Notes: generated by a model from the letters alone, not told the origin. A stretch of 64,000 nt of DNA from Leifsonia sp. ALI-44-B (GCF_001984125.1 NZ_MTQL01000007.1:1674001-1738000); one strand, 5' to 3'. Positions 27,372 through 37,103 are shown, counted from the first letter of the stretch. Made by a program: numbers and translations.

Positions 27372-28819
27372 CAGGCGTCCGGCTGCGTCGTGGGGGATGA
27401 CACGGACGGCGACGCCGGCGACGTGACGGGCGAGGTCCGTGGGGTCGCAACGGGCGTGGCCGGCACGGCAGGCCCCTGCAACATCTGACCCCAGAGTTGG
27501 GTGAACTGCGGCAGCGTCTTGGCGGTCGTCGCCACGTTCTCGATCACGACGCCCGGCACGGCCAAACCGATGATGGCGCCGGCCGTGGCCATGCGGTGAT
27601 CGTGGTAGCTGTGCCAGAGCCCGCCCCGCAACGGCTTCGGCTCGATGTAGAGGCCGTCCTCGAGTTCGGTCACGTTCCCGCCCAGCGCATTGATCTCGGC
27701 GGCCAGCGCGGCGAGCCGGTCGGTCTCGTGGTGGCGGATGTGGCCGATGCCCGTGATGGTCGACGGCGAATCGGCCAACGCGGCGAGGGCCACGAGGGGA
27801 GGAGCGAGTTCTCCGCCCGTGGTCAGGTCGAGCGTGACGCCCGAAATTGTTCCGGATGCCTCCACTGTCAGCCTGTCGCCGTCCCGCGTCACGGTCGCGC
27901 CGAAGTGGGGCAGCAGCTCGATGAGGTCGGCGCCGACCTGCGTCGTGGTCTCGGGCCATGCGGTGATCGTCACGCGGCCACCGGCAACGAGCACGGCCGC
28001 CAAGAAGGGCGCGGCGTTAGAAAGGTCGGGTTCGATGTCGACCGTGCGCCCGGCGATGGGCTGCGGCGCCACCTGCCAGTGGCCCACCTGGGGCTGCTCG
28101 ACGAGCACGCCGCGGGCCGCCAGGGCGTCGATGGTCATCTCGATATGGGGGATGCTGGGCAGTCGTTCGCCCGCGTGCGTGAGGTCGAGCCCCTCGTCGA
28201 ACCGTGCGGCCGCGAGCAACAGGCCCGACACGAACTGGCTCGAGCTGGAGGCGTCGATGGTGACGGCACCGCCGCGCACCGAACCCGTGCCGTGCACCGT
28301 GAAGGGCAACGAGCCGCGGCCGTCGTCGTTGATGTCGACGCCGAGCGCCCGCAGCGACGCGATCATGGTGCGCATGGGGCGGCCGCGCGCCGACGTATCG
28401 GCGTCGAACGACGTGGGCCCGAGCGCGAGGCCCGCGACGGGCGGCACGAAACGCATGACGGTGCCGGCCAGCCCACAGTCGATGGTGGTGCTGCCGAACA
28501 GCTCGCCCGGCGTGACGCGCCAGTCGGCCCCGAAGGGACCAGCCCCCGGCAGCTCGTCGATAGTGGCGCCCAGGGCACGCAGGGCGTCGACCATGTTGCG
28601 GCTGTCCATGGAGTGCAGCGGCGCGCGCAGCAGCGACTCGCCGTCGGCCAGGGCCGCGAGCACGAGCTCCCGGTTGGTCAGCGACTTCGAGCCGGGCAGG
28701 CTGAGCGTGGCGTCGAGCGGCGCGTCGGCCACCGGAGCCGGCCAGCTGCCGTCATCCGGGACCTTGTCGCTCTCGCCGAAGATGTTGAACTCGGGCGCGG
28801 AATATTTCGATTCGAGCAT
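27371..28819 (-). CDS. aroA: 3-phosphoshikimate 1-carboxyvinyltransferase (EPSP synthase)
   Basis: 482 residues. Transfers enolpyruvyl from PEP to shikimate-3-phosphate in chorismate synthesis. LPGSKSLTNRELVLAALADG is the substrate/PEP-binding signature; conserved blocks DCGLAGTVMRFVPP, and the C-terminal DHRMATAGAIIGLAVPG follow. The N-terminal SKYSAPEFN leader is typical of related actinobacterial proteins, supporting this start. The last 40 residues are Pro/Thr/Ser/Val-rich and not part of the fold. TACCCT 9 bases before the ATG is a possible -10; its promoter would overlap the divergent sigR promoter. Confidence 0.96.
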   Translation of the reverse strand: MLESKYSAPEFNIFGESDKVPDDGSWPAPVADAPLDATLSLPGSKSLTNRELVLAALADGESLLRAPLHSMDSRNMVDALRALGATIDELPGAGPFGADWRVTPGELFGSTTIDCGLAGTVMRFVPPVAGLALGPTSFDADTSARGRPMRTMIASLRALGVDINDDGRGSLPFTVHGTGSVRGGAVTIDASSSSQFVSGLLLAAARFDEGLDLTHAGERLPSIPHIEMTIDALAARGVLVEQPQVGHWQVAPQPIAGRTVDIEPDLSNAAPFLAAVLVAGGRVTITAWPETTTQVGADLIELLPHFGATVTRDGDRLTVEASGTISGVTLDLTTGGELAPPLVALAALADSPSTITGIGHIRHHETDRLAALAAEINALGGNVTELEDGLYIEPKPLRGGLWHSYHDHRMATAGAIIGLAVPGVVIENVATTAKTLPQFTQLWGQMLQGPAVPATPVATPRTSPVTSPASPSVSSPTTQPDA

Positions 28820-28823
28820 CGTT
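28799..28823 (+). promoter_or_regulatory. SigR-type promoter of sigR
   Basis: GGAAT at 28799-28803, a 17-base spacer and GTT at 28821-28823 match the known SigR/SigH promoter consensus (GGAAT, 17-18 spacer, GTT). The -35 lies within the first codons of divergent aroA. Transcription would start near 28830. This is the signature of sigR autoregulation under thiol-oxidative stress. Confidence 0.7.
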
Positions 28824-28877
28824 TACCTAGGGTAGCGGCGAAATTGCCGCATGATGTCGAACGGAAGGCGAGAGCGG

Positions 28878-29558
28878 ATGTCAATCGCAGTGCTCGAGCG
28901 GGAAGCCGATCAGGTCGCAGCCCTAGACTGGGACCTGATGACTACCGTCGATGACGAGGCTACGCCGAACGAGCCCACCGAATCAGAAGTTCGCGCGCTG
29001 TTCGAGGAGCAGGCACTGCCGTTCCTCGATCAGCTCTACGGTGCTGCGATGCGCATGACGAAGAACCCGCCCGACGCGCAAGATCTGGTGCAAGAGACGT
29101 TCGCCAAGGCATACGGGGCGTTCGGTCAGTTCCAACAGGGCACCAACCTCAAGGCGTGGCTCTACCGCATTCTCACGAACACGTACATCAACGTGTATCG
29201 CAAGAAGCAGCGCGAGCCCTATCAGGGCACCATCGACGACCTCGAGGACTGGCAGCTGGGCGGCGCCGAGTCGACCACCGCGTCATCCTCGCGATCGGCC
29301 GAGGCCGAGGCCATCGACCACATGCCCGACAGCGCCGTGAAAGACGCTCTGCAGTCGATCCCCGAAGACTTCCGTCTGGCGGTGTACCTCGCCGACGTCG
29401 AGGGCTTCGCCTACCAAGAGATCGCCGACATCATGAAAACCCCCATCGGGACGGTCATGAGCCGCTTGCACCGTGGCAGGCGCTTGCTCCGCGACCTTCT
29501 CGCCGACTATGCGCGCGACCGTGGTGTGGCCGCGCCCCCCGCAAGGAGAGCACGATGA
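28878..29558 (+). CDS. sigR: ECF RNA polymerase sigma factor SigR (SigH)
   Basis: 226 residues from MSIAVLERE; ATGs at 28851 and 28938 are alternatives. Region 2 spans residues about 45-115 ([51 protein letters not shown]) and region 4 about 145-200 ([48 protein letters not shown]). This is the thiol-oxidative stress sigma factor controlled by the zinc anti-sigma RsrA, encoded directly downstream with an ATGA overlap. The SigR-type promoter ahead of it supports autoregulation. Confidence 0.95.
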   Translation: MSIAVLEREADQVAALDWDLMTTVDDEATPNEPTESEVRALFEEQALPFLDQLYGAAMRMTKNPPDAQDLVQETFAKAYGAFGQFQQGTNLKAWLYRILTNTYINVYRKKQREPYQGTIDDLEDWQLGGAESTTASSSRSAEAEAIDHMPDSAVKDALQSIPEDFRLAVYLADVEGFAYQEIADIMKTPIGTVMSRLHRGRRLLRDLLADYARDRGVAAPPARRAR

Positions 29559-29797
29559 GCGACTGCGGTTGCGACAAGGCAAAGAAAGACCTCGAGGAGT
29601 ACCTGCGGAACGAAGTCTGCAGCACCGAGGCCTCCGATATCCGCGCGCACCTCGAAACGTGCGTCGACTGCCAGAACGAAGCTTTGGTGGCGCGCACGCT
29701 CACCGAGGCCGTGCAGCGCGCCTGCACCGAGGTGGCCCCCGAAGAGCTGAAGAACCAGGTCCTCGCCCGCCTCCGCGAGGTGCAGGGCACGCACTAG
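29555..29797 (+). CDS. rsrA: Zinc-binding anti-sigma factor RsrA
   Basis: 80 residues, start overlapping the sigR stop, with AAGGAGAG upstream. The ZAS motif is His32-x3-Cys36-x2-Cys39 (HLETCVDC), with further Cys at 4, 6 and 22; one of these N-terminal cysteines should supply the fourth zinc ligand and the redox disulfide. Oxidation forms a disulfide, expels zinc and releases SigR. The order sigR-rsrA and the sequence [17 protein letters not shown] are typical of the family. Confidence 0.92.
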   Translation: MSDCGCDKAKKDLEEYLRNEVCSTEASDIRAHLETCVDCQNEALVARTLTEAVQRACTEVAPEELKNQVLARLREVQGTH

Positions 29798-29863
29798 CGT
29801 CGCGTGGGGAATTCCGCGTCGGGCCTTCCGCGTCGGCGGGCTCTACAGAAGGGGCCGGGGCAC

Positions 29864-31576
29864 TCAGTCGTGGGTGGCCTGGTCGAAGCGGGATTCTTCG
29901 ATGTCGAGGAGTTGCTGGGCGCGGGCCAGCGTGCGAGAGCTGTAGCTGCCGGCGGAGCGGGCGTCGAGCAAGGCGGCGCGTTCGGCGTCGAGCACGATGC
30001 GCCGCAGCTCGCGGTATTGCTCGTGCGGGCCGACATCTTCTGAGGCATCCATGACCTCGGATGCCGCAGCCGACCGGGACTCGCTGTCCCCACGCACCCG
30101 GTCGACGACCTCGGGGTCGTAGGCGCCGCCATCCGCCCGTTTGAGGTCGGGGTTCTTGAGTGCCTCCACGCCCACGGACGACATGTCCTGGATGAGCGAG
30201 GCGTACTCCTGCCGATCGGCCTGCTCGTCGGTGCCGCGCACGCCCAGAAGGCGGATGACGGCGGGCAGCGTTCCACCCTGCAGCAGCAGCGTGATGACGG
30301 CGATGAAGAACGCGAGCAGGATGAGCTGCGGGCGGTAGGGCGTGTCGGCGGGCAGCGACTGCGCCGCCGCCAGGGTGACGACGCCGCGCATGCCGGACCA
30401 GGCAAGAACCGCCCCGCCCCGCCATCCGAGGCCCTCTGACTGCAGGAAGTCGAGGTCGGCCGCGCGTCTCGTGAAGAAGAGCGCCGCGCGGTTGCGGCGG
30501 CGCGGCTCGATGGCATCGTCGGGCATGGCGTCGAACCGGCGGCGGGCGGCCTCGAAACGCCCCGACTCGCGCACGGCGCGGCGCCCCTCGCGGCGCAGGA
30601 GCGCGATGAGCGGCACCACGAAGAGGAACCGCAGCACGATGAGCACGACCGTCACGAGGAGCGCCAGCGCGAGCGTGCGCTCGACCGAGAGCACGTTGTC
30701 GTCGACCGAGGCGATGAGCGTCGACAGCTCGGCGCCCATCAGCAGGAACACGCCGTTCTCGAGCACGAATTGCAGGGTGCGCCAGTTGAGCCGCTCGCTG
30801 ATGCGGTCCTGCGCCGAGAAGTAGCGCGCGCTCTGGTGGCCCGTGACGAGACCCGCGACGACGACCGCGAGCACGCCCGAGGCGTTGAGCTCCTCGGCGG
30901 GGAGGTAGGCGATGAAGGGCACGGCGAACGAGATGGCCGTGGTGAGCACACTGTCCTTGAGCTTGGAGCGCACGAAGACCGTGACGAGGCCGATCAGGAG
31001 GCCCACGATCAGGGCGACGGCGACGGCGTAGAAGAAGTCGCCCACCACACCCCACAGCGAGACGGCTCCCGCGGTGGCCGCGATGGCGGAGCGCAGCAGC
31101 ACCAGGGCCGACGCGTCGTTGACGAGACCCTCGCCCTCGAGCACCGTGACGAGGCGGGGCGGCAGGCCGAGCTTCTTGCCGATGGAGGTGGCGGCCACGG
31201 CATCCGTGGGGCTGATGACGGCGCCGAGCGCGATGGCGGCCGCGAGGTTGAGGTCGGGCAGCAACCAGAAGAGCAGCAGGCCGACGCCCAGCGCGGTCAC
31301 GACGACGAGCAGCACCGACAGGCCCGTGATGGCCTTGAGGTTGCGGCGGAAGTCGACGAGTGGAACGTTGACCGCCGCCGAGTAGAGGAGCGGCGGCAGC
31401 ACGCCGGCGAGGATCCACTCGGGCGGGATGTCGATCGACGGCACGCCCGGAATGAAGCTGTAGACGACGCCCACGACGACGAGCACGAGAGGTGCGGCCA
31501 CACCGAGGCGGGACGAGAAGGCCGAGACGGCGACGATCGTGACGAGGGCGACGACGGCGGTCAGGGCGAGGTCCAT
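29864..31576 (-). CDS. CPA1-type Na+/H+ antiporter
   Basis: 570 residues with about 12 membrane helices in the first 400 residues and a helical cytoplasmic tail of about 170 residues. The ion-binding helix carries ALGAVISPTDAVAATSIGKKLG and the paired helix EGEGLVNDASALVL, the CPA1/NhaP family signatures. Exchanges cytoplasmic Na+ (or K+) for protons. Leaderless: TAGGCT (31583-31588, minus strand) lies 6 bases from the ATG. The gene lies 30 bases beyond the kgd terminator-like hairpin. Confidence 0.92.
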   Translation of the reverse strand: MDLALTAVVALVTIVAVSAFSSRLGVAAPLVLVVVGVVYSFIPGVPSIDIPPEWILAGVLPPLLYSAAVNVPLVDFRRNLKAITGLSVLLVVVTALGVGLLLFWLLPDLNLAAAIALGAVISPTDAVAATSIGKKLGLPPRLVTVLEGEGLVNDASALVLLRSAIAATAGAVSLWGVVGDFFYAVAVALIVGLLIGLVTVFVRSKLKDSVLTTAISFAVPFIAYLPAEELNASGVLAVVVAGLVTGHQSARYFSAQDRISERLNWRTLQFVLENGVFLLMGAELSTLIASVDDNVLSVERTLALALLVTVVLIVLRFLFVVPLIALLRREGRRAVRESGRFEAARRRFDAMPDDAIEPRRRNRAALFFTRRAADLDFLQSEGLGWRGGAVLAWSGMRGVVTLAAAQSLPADTPYRPQLILLAFFIAVITLLLQGGTLPAVIRLLGVRGTDEQADRQEYASLIQDMSSVGVEALKNPDLKRADGGAYDPEVVDRVRGDSESRSAAASEVMDASEDVGPHEQYRELRRIVLDAERAALLDARSAGSYSSRTLARAQQLLDIEESRFDQATHD

Positions 31577-31582
31577 GCAGTC

Positions 31583-31588
31583 AGCCTA
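31583..31588 (-). promoter_or_regulatory. Leaderless -10 of the antiporter gene
   Basis: TAGGCT on the minus strand, 6 bases from the ATG at 31576. Confidence 0.5.
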
Positions 31589-31605
31589 AACCGCGGCACG
31601 CACGA

Positions 31606-31653
31606 CACATCCCCGGTCCCGCAAGACGTGTGTCGGGCGGGACCGGGGATGTG
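31606..31653. terminator. kgd terminator-like hairpin
   Basis: A perfect 17-bp stem: 31606-31622 (starting cacatccccgg) with 31637-31653, 14-base loop, 12 bases after the kgd stop. No T run follows on the minus strand. Confidence 0.65.
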
Positions 31654-31665
31654 AGGGACTATCGG

Positions 31666-34600
31666 CTACTGCTGGCGGAGAGCGTCTTTCAGGAGCGTGG
31701 ACTGCTCGATGCCGTGGCGCTTGGCCGAACCCGTGGCGGGCGAGGCGGATGCCGGGCGGGAGACGACGCCGAGCGAGCGGTTGCCCAGCTGCTGCGAGAG
31801 CTCGAACTCCATGAACGGCCACGCGCCCTGGTTGGCGGGCTCGTCTTGCACCCACACGACCTCGGCGTTCGGGTAGCCGTCGACGATGTGCTTGATCTCG
31901 GCGGCGGGCAGCGGGTAGAGCTGCTCGACGCGCACGAGGGCGATCGTCTCGTCTGGCGCCTTTTCGAGCTCGTTGGCGAGGTCGTAGTGGATCTTGCCCG
32001 AGTGCAGCAGCACGCGCGTGACGGCGTTCTTGTCGGTGATGCGCTTGTCGTCGATCACGGGCTCGAACACGCCCGAGGTGAAGGCATCGACGTCGCTCGT
32101 GGCACCGCGCAGGCGCAGCATCGACTTCGGGGTGAAGACGACGAGCGGGCGGCGGGGGCGCGCGTAGGCCTGGCGGCGCAACAGGTGGAAGTACGACGCG
32201 GGCGTCGACGGGCGGGCCACGGTCATGTTGTTCTCGGCGCACAGCTGCAGGTAGCGCTCGATGCGGGCCGACGAGTGGTCGGGACCCTGGCCTTCGTAGC
32301 CGTGGGGGAGCAGCAGAACGAGGCCGGACCGCTGATCCCACTTCTGCTCGGCGCTCGACACGAACTCATCGATGATGGTCTGCGCGCCGTTGCCGAAGTC
32401 GCCGAACTGGGCTTCCCACAGCACGAGCGCGTCGGGGCGCTCGACCGAGTAGCCGTATTCGAAGCCCATGACGGCGTATTCCGACAGGAGCGAGTCGTAG
32501 ATCCAGAAACGGGCCTGGTCGTCGGACAGGTTCGCGAGGGGCAGCCATTCCTGGCCGTTGAGGCGGTCGTGCAGCACGGCGTGGCGCTGGACGAACGTGC
32601 CGCGGCGGGAGTCCTGGCCGCTCATGCGCACCGGGGTGCCCTCGAGCAGCAGTGAACCGAGGGCGAGCAGCTCGCCGAAGGCCCAGTCGACCTTGCCGTT
32701 GCGGCTCATCTCGAAACGCTTCTGCAGCAACTGCTTGAGCTTCGGGTGCACCGTGAAGCCCTCGGGCGCGTTGTTGAACGCGTCGCCGATGTGCTCGATG
32801 ACGCTCTGCTTGACGCCGGTCTCGTCGGGCTCGCCCGAGTAGCCGTCGTCGTCCTGCTCCTGCACGATGACAGGAATCGAGGATGTCTGGGCGGCGTGCG
32901 TCTCCTGGAAGGCCCGCTCGAGGCGGTCCTGGAAGTCGCGGTGCGACGCGTCGTACTCCTCCTGCGTGATGTCGCCGCGGCCGATGAGCGACTCGGTGTA
33001 GAGCTTGCGCACCGAACGCTTGGCCTCGATGAGGTTGTACATGAGGGGCTGCGTCATCGAGGGGTCGTCGCCCTCGTTGTGGCCGCGTCGGCGGTAGCAC
33101 ACGAGGTCGATGACGACGTCTTTGTGGAACGCCTGACGGAATTCGAAGGCCAGCTCCGCCACGCGCACGACGGCCTCGGGGTCGTCGCCGTTCACGTGCC
33201 AGATGGGCGCCTGGATGGCCTTGGCCACATCGGTCGAGTACACCGAGGTGCGGCCTTCTCCGGGGGGAGTCGTGAAGCCGACCTGGTTGTTGACGACGAT
33301 GTGGATGGTGCCGCCCGTGCGGTATCCCCGCAGCTGCGACAGCTGCATGGTCTCGAGCACGACACCCTGGCCGGCCATGGCCGCGTCGCCGTGCACGAGG
33401 ATAGGCAGCGTGGAGAACGTGCCGATGGGCTTGCGGTCCTGCTTGGCGCGGACGATGCCCTCGAGCACGCCGTCGACCGCTTCGAGGTGCGACGGGTTGG
33501 CGGCGAGGTAAACGGGCAGCTCGGAGCCATCCGCGGCCCGGAAGGTGCCCTCGTTGCCGAGGTGGTACTTGACGTCGCCCGAGCCGTGGCTGTCGCGCGA
33601 GGACTGCGTGCCCTCGAACTCGCGGAAGATCTGGCCGTAGGTCTTGCCGGCGATGTTGCTCAGCACGTTGAGGCGGCCGCGGTGGGCCATGCCGATCGCG
33701 GCGCCGTCGAGCCCGGCCGAGGCGGCACCCTGCAGGATGGTGTCGAGCAGCGCGATGGTGGACTCGGAGCCCTCGAGGCTGAAACGCTTCTGGCCCACGT
33801 ACTTGGTCTGCAGGAACGTCTCGAACGCCTCGGCCTCGTTGAGCTTGCCGAGGATGCGCATCTGCTCGTCGTGCATGGGCTTGGCGTAGGGGCGCTCGAC
33901 CTTGGACTGGATCCACTTGCGCTGGGCCGGGTCTTGGATGTGCATGTACTCGAGGCCGATGGTGCGGCAGTACGAGTCGCGCAGAACACCCAGGATGTCT
34001 CGCAGCTTGGCCTGGCGCTTGTCGCCGAACTCGCCCGTGACGAACTCGCGGTCCAAGTCCCAGAAGGTGAGGCCGTGGTTGGCGATGTCGAGGTCGGGGT
34101 GCGAACGCTGCACGTATTCGAGCGGGTCGATGTCGGCCATGAGGTGGCCGCGCACGCGGAACGCGTTGATGAGCTCTTGCACGCGGGCCGTCTTCGACAC
34201 CGTGTCGCTCAGGTCGACCGAGATGTCGGAGGCCCAGTGGATGGGGTCGTAGGGGATGCGCAGGGCCGCGAAGATGTTCTCGTAGAAGTCGCGCTGGCCG
34301 AGCAGCAGCTCGTGCACCTTCTTCAGGTATTCACCCGAGCCGGCACCCTGGATGACGCGGTGGTCGTAGGTGGAGGTCAGCGTGATGGTCTTGCCGATGC
34401 CGAGCTCGACGAGCGTGTGCTCGGACGCGCCCTGGAACTCGGCGGGGTATTCGAGGGCGCCGGCGCCGATGATGCACCCCTGGCCCTTCATGAGGCGGGG
34501 CACGGAGTGCACGGTGCCGATGCCGCCCGGGTTGGTGAGCGAGATCGTGACGCCCTGGAAGTCGGCCGCCGCGAGCTTGCCGCCACGGGCGCGCTTGACG

Positions 34601-35478
34601 AGGTCCTCATATGCGACGAGGTATTCGCCGAACGTGAGCGTGTCGGCCTTCTTGATGCCGGGCACCATGAGAGAGCGCGTGCCGTCGGGCTTCGGCAGGT
34701 CGATGGCGATGCCGAGGTTGATGTGCGCGGGGGCGATGACGCTGGGCTTGCCGTCGATCTCGCCGTAGGCCACGTTCTGGCTCGGGAACTCTTTCAGCGC
34801 TTGGATGAGCGCCCAGCCGATGAGGTGGGTGAAGCTCACCTTTCCGCCGCGGGCACGCTTCAGGTGGTTGTTGATCACGATGCGGTTGTCGATCATGAGC
34901 TTGGCCGGGATGGTGCGCACACTCGTCGCCGTGGGCACCGTGAGCGAGGCATCCATGTTGGTGGCGAGAGTCTTGGACATGCCGCGCAGGGGAGTGACGG
35001 TGTCTTGCGGCTCGTCGGCCGGGGCATCGGAGGAGACGGTCTTCTGGGGGGCCGTGACGGGCGCATCGGCCGGGATGGGGGTGGGCTTCGCGGGGGCCGA
35101 CGTGGTGCGGGCCACGGGCTGGGCCTTCGACTCGTCGGTGGACTGCGTGGCGGTCGCGGCCGAGGTCTTGGGGGCCGCCTGGGGCGGGGTGCCGAGGGCG
35201 GGCGCCGAGGTGGTGGGAGCGGCCGGCGTGCCGGGCTTCTGCGACTGGTCCGCGGCGGGTGCGGATGCGGGGGCAGCGGCGGCGGGCGCGGATGCCGGGG
35301 CCGCAGCCGCCTCGCCCTTCACGGCGTGGTAGCGCTCGAGGGTGGGCCACCACGACTCGTCGACGGAATTCTTATCGACGACGTACTGCTCGTACAGTTC
35401 TTCGACGAGCCATTCGTTGGCTCCAAATTCGGCCGACGAACCTTCGTCGGTTCCTACGCCGGTCACCTGGCTCGACAC
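31666..35478 (-). CDS. kgd: Multifunctional 2-oxoglutarate decarboxylase/dehydrogenase (E2-E1 fusion)
   Basis: 1270 residues from GTG 35478 (VSSQVTGVGTDEGSS), chosen to match the family N-terminus; the frame extends 26 residues further. An N-terminal helix segment with LVEELYEQYVVDKNSVDESWW, an Ala/Pro/Thr linker of about 110 residues, an E2 succinyltransferase-type catalytic domain (about 165-400; TYDHRVIQGAGSGEYL), then the thiamine-diphosphate E1 domain (HRGRLNVLSNIAGK, DVKYHLGNEGTF, IHIVVNNQVGFTT). TCA-cycle conversion of 2-oxoglutarate. There is no lipoyl domain, as in other actinobacterial Kgd/OdhA proteins, which borrow DlaT/Lpd. Confidence 0.96.
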   Translation of the reverse strand: MSSQVTGVGTDEGSSAEFGANEWLVEELYEQYVVDKNSVDESWWPTLERYHAVKGEAAAAPASAPAAAAPASAPAADQSQKPGTPAAPTTSAPALGTPPQAAPKTSAATATQSTDESKAQPVARTTSAPAKPTPIPADAPVTAPQKTVSSDAPADEPQDTVTPLRGMSKTLATNMDASLTVPTATSVRTIPAKLMIDNRIVINNHLKRARGGKVSFTHLIGWALIQALKEFPSQNVAYGEIDGKPSVIAPAHINLGIAIDLPKPDGTRSLMVPGIKKADTLTFGEYLVAYEDLVKRARGGKLAAADFQGVTISLTNPGGIGTVHSVPRLMKGQGCIIGAGALEYPAEFQGASEHTLVELGIGKTITLTSTYDHRVIQGAGSGEYLKKVHELLLGQRDFYENIFAALRIPYDPIHWASDISVDLSDTVSKTARVQELINAFRVRGHLMADIDPLEYVQRSHPDLDIANHGLTFWDLDREFVTGEFGDKRQAKLRDILGVLRDSYCRTIGLEYMHIQDPAQRKWIQSKVERPYAKPMHDEQMRILGKLNEAEAFETFLQTKYVGQKRFSLEGSESTIALLDTILQGAASAGLDGAAIGMAHRGRLNVLSNIAGKTYGQIFREFEGTQSSRDSHGSGDVKYHLGNEGTFRAADGSELPVYLAANPSHLEAVDGVLEGIVRAKQDRKPIGTFSTLPILVHGDAAMAGQGVVLETMQLSQLRGYRTGGTIHIVVNNQVGFTTPPGEGRTSVYSTDVAKAIQAPIWHVNGDDPEAVVRVAELAFEFRQAFHKDVVIDLVCYRRRGHNEGDDPSMTQPLMYNLIEAKRSVRKLYTESLIGRGDITQEEYDASHRDFQDRLERAFQETHAAQTSSIPVIVQEQDDDGYSGEPDETGVKQSVIEHIGDAFNNAPEGFTVHPKLKQLLQKRFEMSRNGKVDWAFGELLALGSLLLEGTPVRMSGQDSRRGTFVQRHAVLHDRLNGQEWLPLANLSDDQARFWIYDSLLSEYAVMGFEYGYSVERPDALVLWEAQFGDFGNGAQTIIDEFVSSAEQKWDQRSGLVLLLPHGYEGQGPDHSSARIERYLQLCAENNMTVARPSTPASYFHLLRRQAYARPRRPLVVFTPKSMLRLRGATSDVDAFTSGVFEPVIDDKRITDKNAVTRVLLHSGKIHYDLANELEKAPDETIALVRVEQLYPLPAAEIKHIVDGYPNAEVVWVQDEPANQGAWPFMEFELSQQLGNRSLGVVSRPASASPATGSAKRHGIEQSTLLKDALRQQ

Positions 35479-35613
35479 TAGGGATCGCCCACTCTCTCCG
35501 TTGATATCTGATCGACGAGGCGCTGTCACACGACGCTCGTCGCGTCCAATCATCAAGCCTAAACCCTTCGTCCGACCGCCGCATTGTCAGGAGGTGGCGT
35601 TAGCGTTACGGGT
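35479..35613. promoter_or_regulatory. Divergent kgd / guaB1 promoter region
   Basis: On the minus strand TAGGCT (35556-35561) would start a kgd transcript near 35549, giving a leader of about 70 bases. On the plus strand TAGCGT (35601-35606) lies 7 bases before the guaB1 ATG, so guaB1 appears leaderless. The kgd side lacks a strong Shine-Dalgarno. Confidence 0.4.
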
Positions 35614-37053
35614 ATGGAGTTCTATGGCCAAGCGCCCGCCTTCGATCTGACCTATTCCGACGTCTTCCTGGTGCCCTCGCGCTCCGGCATCACGAGCAGA
35701 ATGGATGTCTCGCTCGCCACCGACGACGGCACGGGCGCCCAGATCCCCATCGTGTCGGCCAACATGAACTCGGTCACGGGACCGCGGCTCGCGGCATCCC
35801 TGGCCCGGCGCGGCGGGCTCGGCGTGCTGCCGCAAGATCTGCCCTTGCAAGACCTCGACCACGCCATCCGGTGGGTGAAAGAACAGCCGACCGCGTTCGA
35901 CACTCCCGTGCGCATGACGGCCGACGCGACCGTGGCCGACGCCCTGCTCGCGCTGCCGCCCGTCTCGGGGCACGGTGTCGTGGTCGAAGACGACCACGGG
36001 CGTTTCCTCGGCGCCATCCCCTCGACCCGCCTGGGCTCGGCGCTCGCCGATGCCACGCTCGGCAATCTGCTGCACGGCTCGGTGGCCTCGATCGATGCCG
36101 ACGACGTGCCGACCGCGCGCGCCGCCTTCGACATCATGGTCGCCGCCGACCTCGACTTCGCGCCCGTGCTGCGCCACGGCATCGTCATCGGCACGCTCAG
36201 CCGCACCTCGGCGCTGCGTTCCACGCTCTATACGCCCGCTCTCGACAGCGACGGGCGACTCGTCGTGGCTTCGGCGCTCGGCATCAACGGAGACGTGGCG
36301 GCCAAGGCATCCGCCCTGGCCCGTGCGGGCGTCGACGTGCTCGTGCTCGATACGGCTCACGGGCACCAGGAGGGCATGCTCGAGGCGCTCGCCACGGTGT
36401 CGAAGCTCGACCTGGGCATTCCCCTCGTGGCGGGCAACGTCGTGTCAGAGGCCGGCGTGCGCGACCTCGTGGGCGCGGGCGCCAACATCATCAAGGTGGG
36501 CGTCGGCCCGGGTGCCATGTGCACGACGCGCATGATGACGGCCGTCGGGCGCCCGCAGTTCTCGGCCGTGCTCGAGACCGCCGAGACGGCGACCGAGCTG
36601 GGCGCGCACGTGTGGGCCGACGGCGGAGTGCGCTACCCGCGCGATGTGGCCCTCGCGCTGGCGGCCGGGGCATCCAGCGTTATGGTCGGCTCCTGGTTCG
36701 CCGGCACGATCGAGGCACCGGGCAACCTGCGCACCGACGACGATGGTCGGCTCTACAAAGAGAGCTGGGGCATGGCCTCGACCAAGGCCGTCGTCGAGCG
36801 CTTCGGGCGTCTCGACCCCTACGAGCTCGCGCGCAAGATGCTCTTCGCCGAGGGCATCTCGTCGTCCAAGATCTACCTCGACCCGCTGCGGCCGTCGCTC
36901 GAAGACCTGCTCGACATGATCACGTCGGGCCTGCGTTCGTCGTTCACCTACGCGGGGGCGACCTCGCTGGCCGAGTTCCGTGAGCGCGCCCGCGTGGGCC
37001 TGCAGTCGGCGTCGGGTTACGAAGAAGGCAAGGCCCTGCCCGTCTCCTGGTGA
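35614..37053 (+). CDS. guaB1: GuaB1 family IMP dehydrogenase-related protein (probable GMP reductase)
   Basis: 479 residues from MEFYGQAP. The (beta/alpha)8 barrel is interrupted by a CBS pair (about 95-210). The phosphate and Cys-loop motif is IIKVGVGPGAMCTTRMMTAVGRPQ, with the catalytic Cys in GAMCTTR; the flap region has YKESWGMASTKAV. This is the GuaB1 subgroup (Mycobacterium Rv1843c type), distinct from true GuaB2; mycobacterial GuaB1 is reported to act as GMP reductase in purine salvage. The two CNNM genes follow, as in Mycobacterium. Confidence 0.85.
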   Translation: MEFYGQAPAFDLTYSDVFLVPSRSGITSRMDVSLATDDGTGAQIPIVSANMNSVTGPRLAASLARRGGLGVLPQDLPLQDLDHAIRWVKEQPTAFDTPVRMTADATVADALLALPPVSGHGVVVEDDHGRFLGAIPSTRLGSALADATLGNLLHGSVASIDADDVPTARAAFDIMVAADLDFAPVLRHGIVIGTLSRTSALRSTLYTPALDSDGRLVVASALGINGDVAAKASALARAGVDVLVLDTAHGHQEGMLEALATVSKLDLGIPLVAGNVVSEAGVRDLVGAGANIIKVGVGPGAMCTTRMMTAVGRPQFSAVLETAETATELGAHVWADGGVRYPRDVALALAAGASSVMVGSWFAGTIEAPGNLRTDDDGRLYKESWGMASTKAVVERFGRLDPYELARKMLFAEGISSSKIYLDPLRPSLEDLLDMITSGLRSSFTYAGATSLAEFRERARVGLQSASGYEEGKALPVSW

Positions 37054-37103
37054 GACAGGCTTCTTGGTCAGGCGCCTGCCTGGTGAGACCCAGGGTTCGC
37101 CGG

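Noticed and set aside
28851-28877. Upstream ATG (28851) as the sigR start
   Set aside because: It adds nine residues with no family match; the GAG-rich site fits 28878 better. It cannot be excluded.
32746-35481. 911-codon plus-strand ORF opposite kgd
   Set aside because: It is a shadow of kgd's codon bias in high-GC DNA; low-complexity composition, no family features, and the real gene on the other strand is unmistakable.
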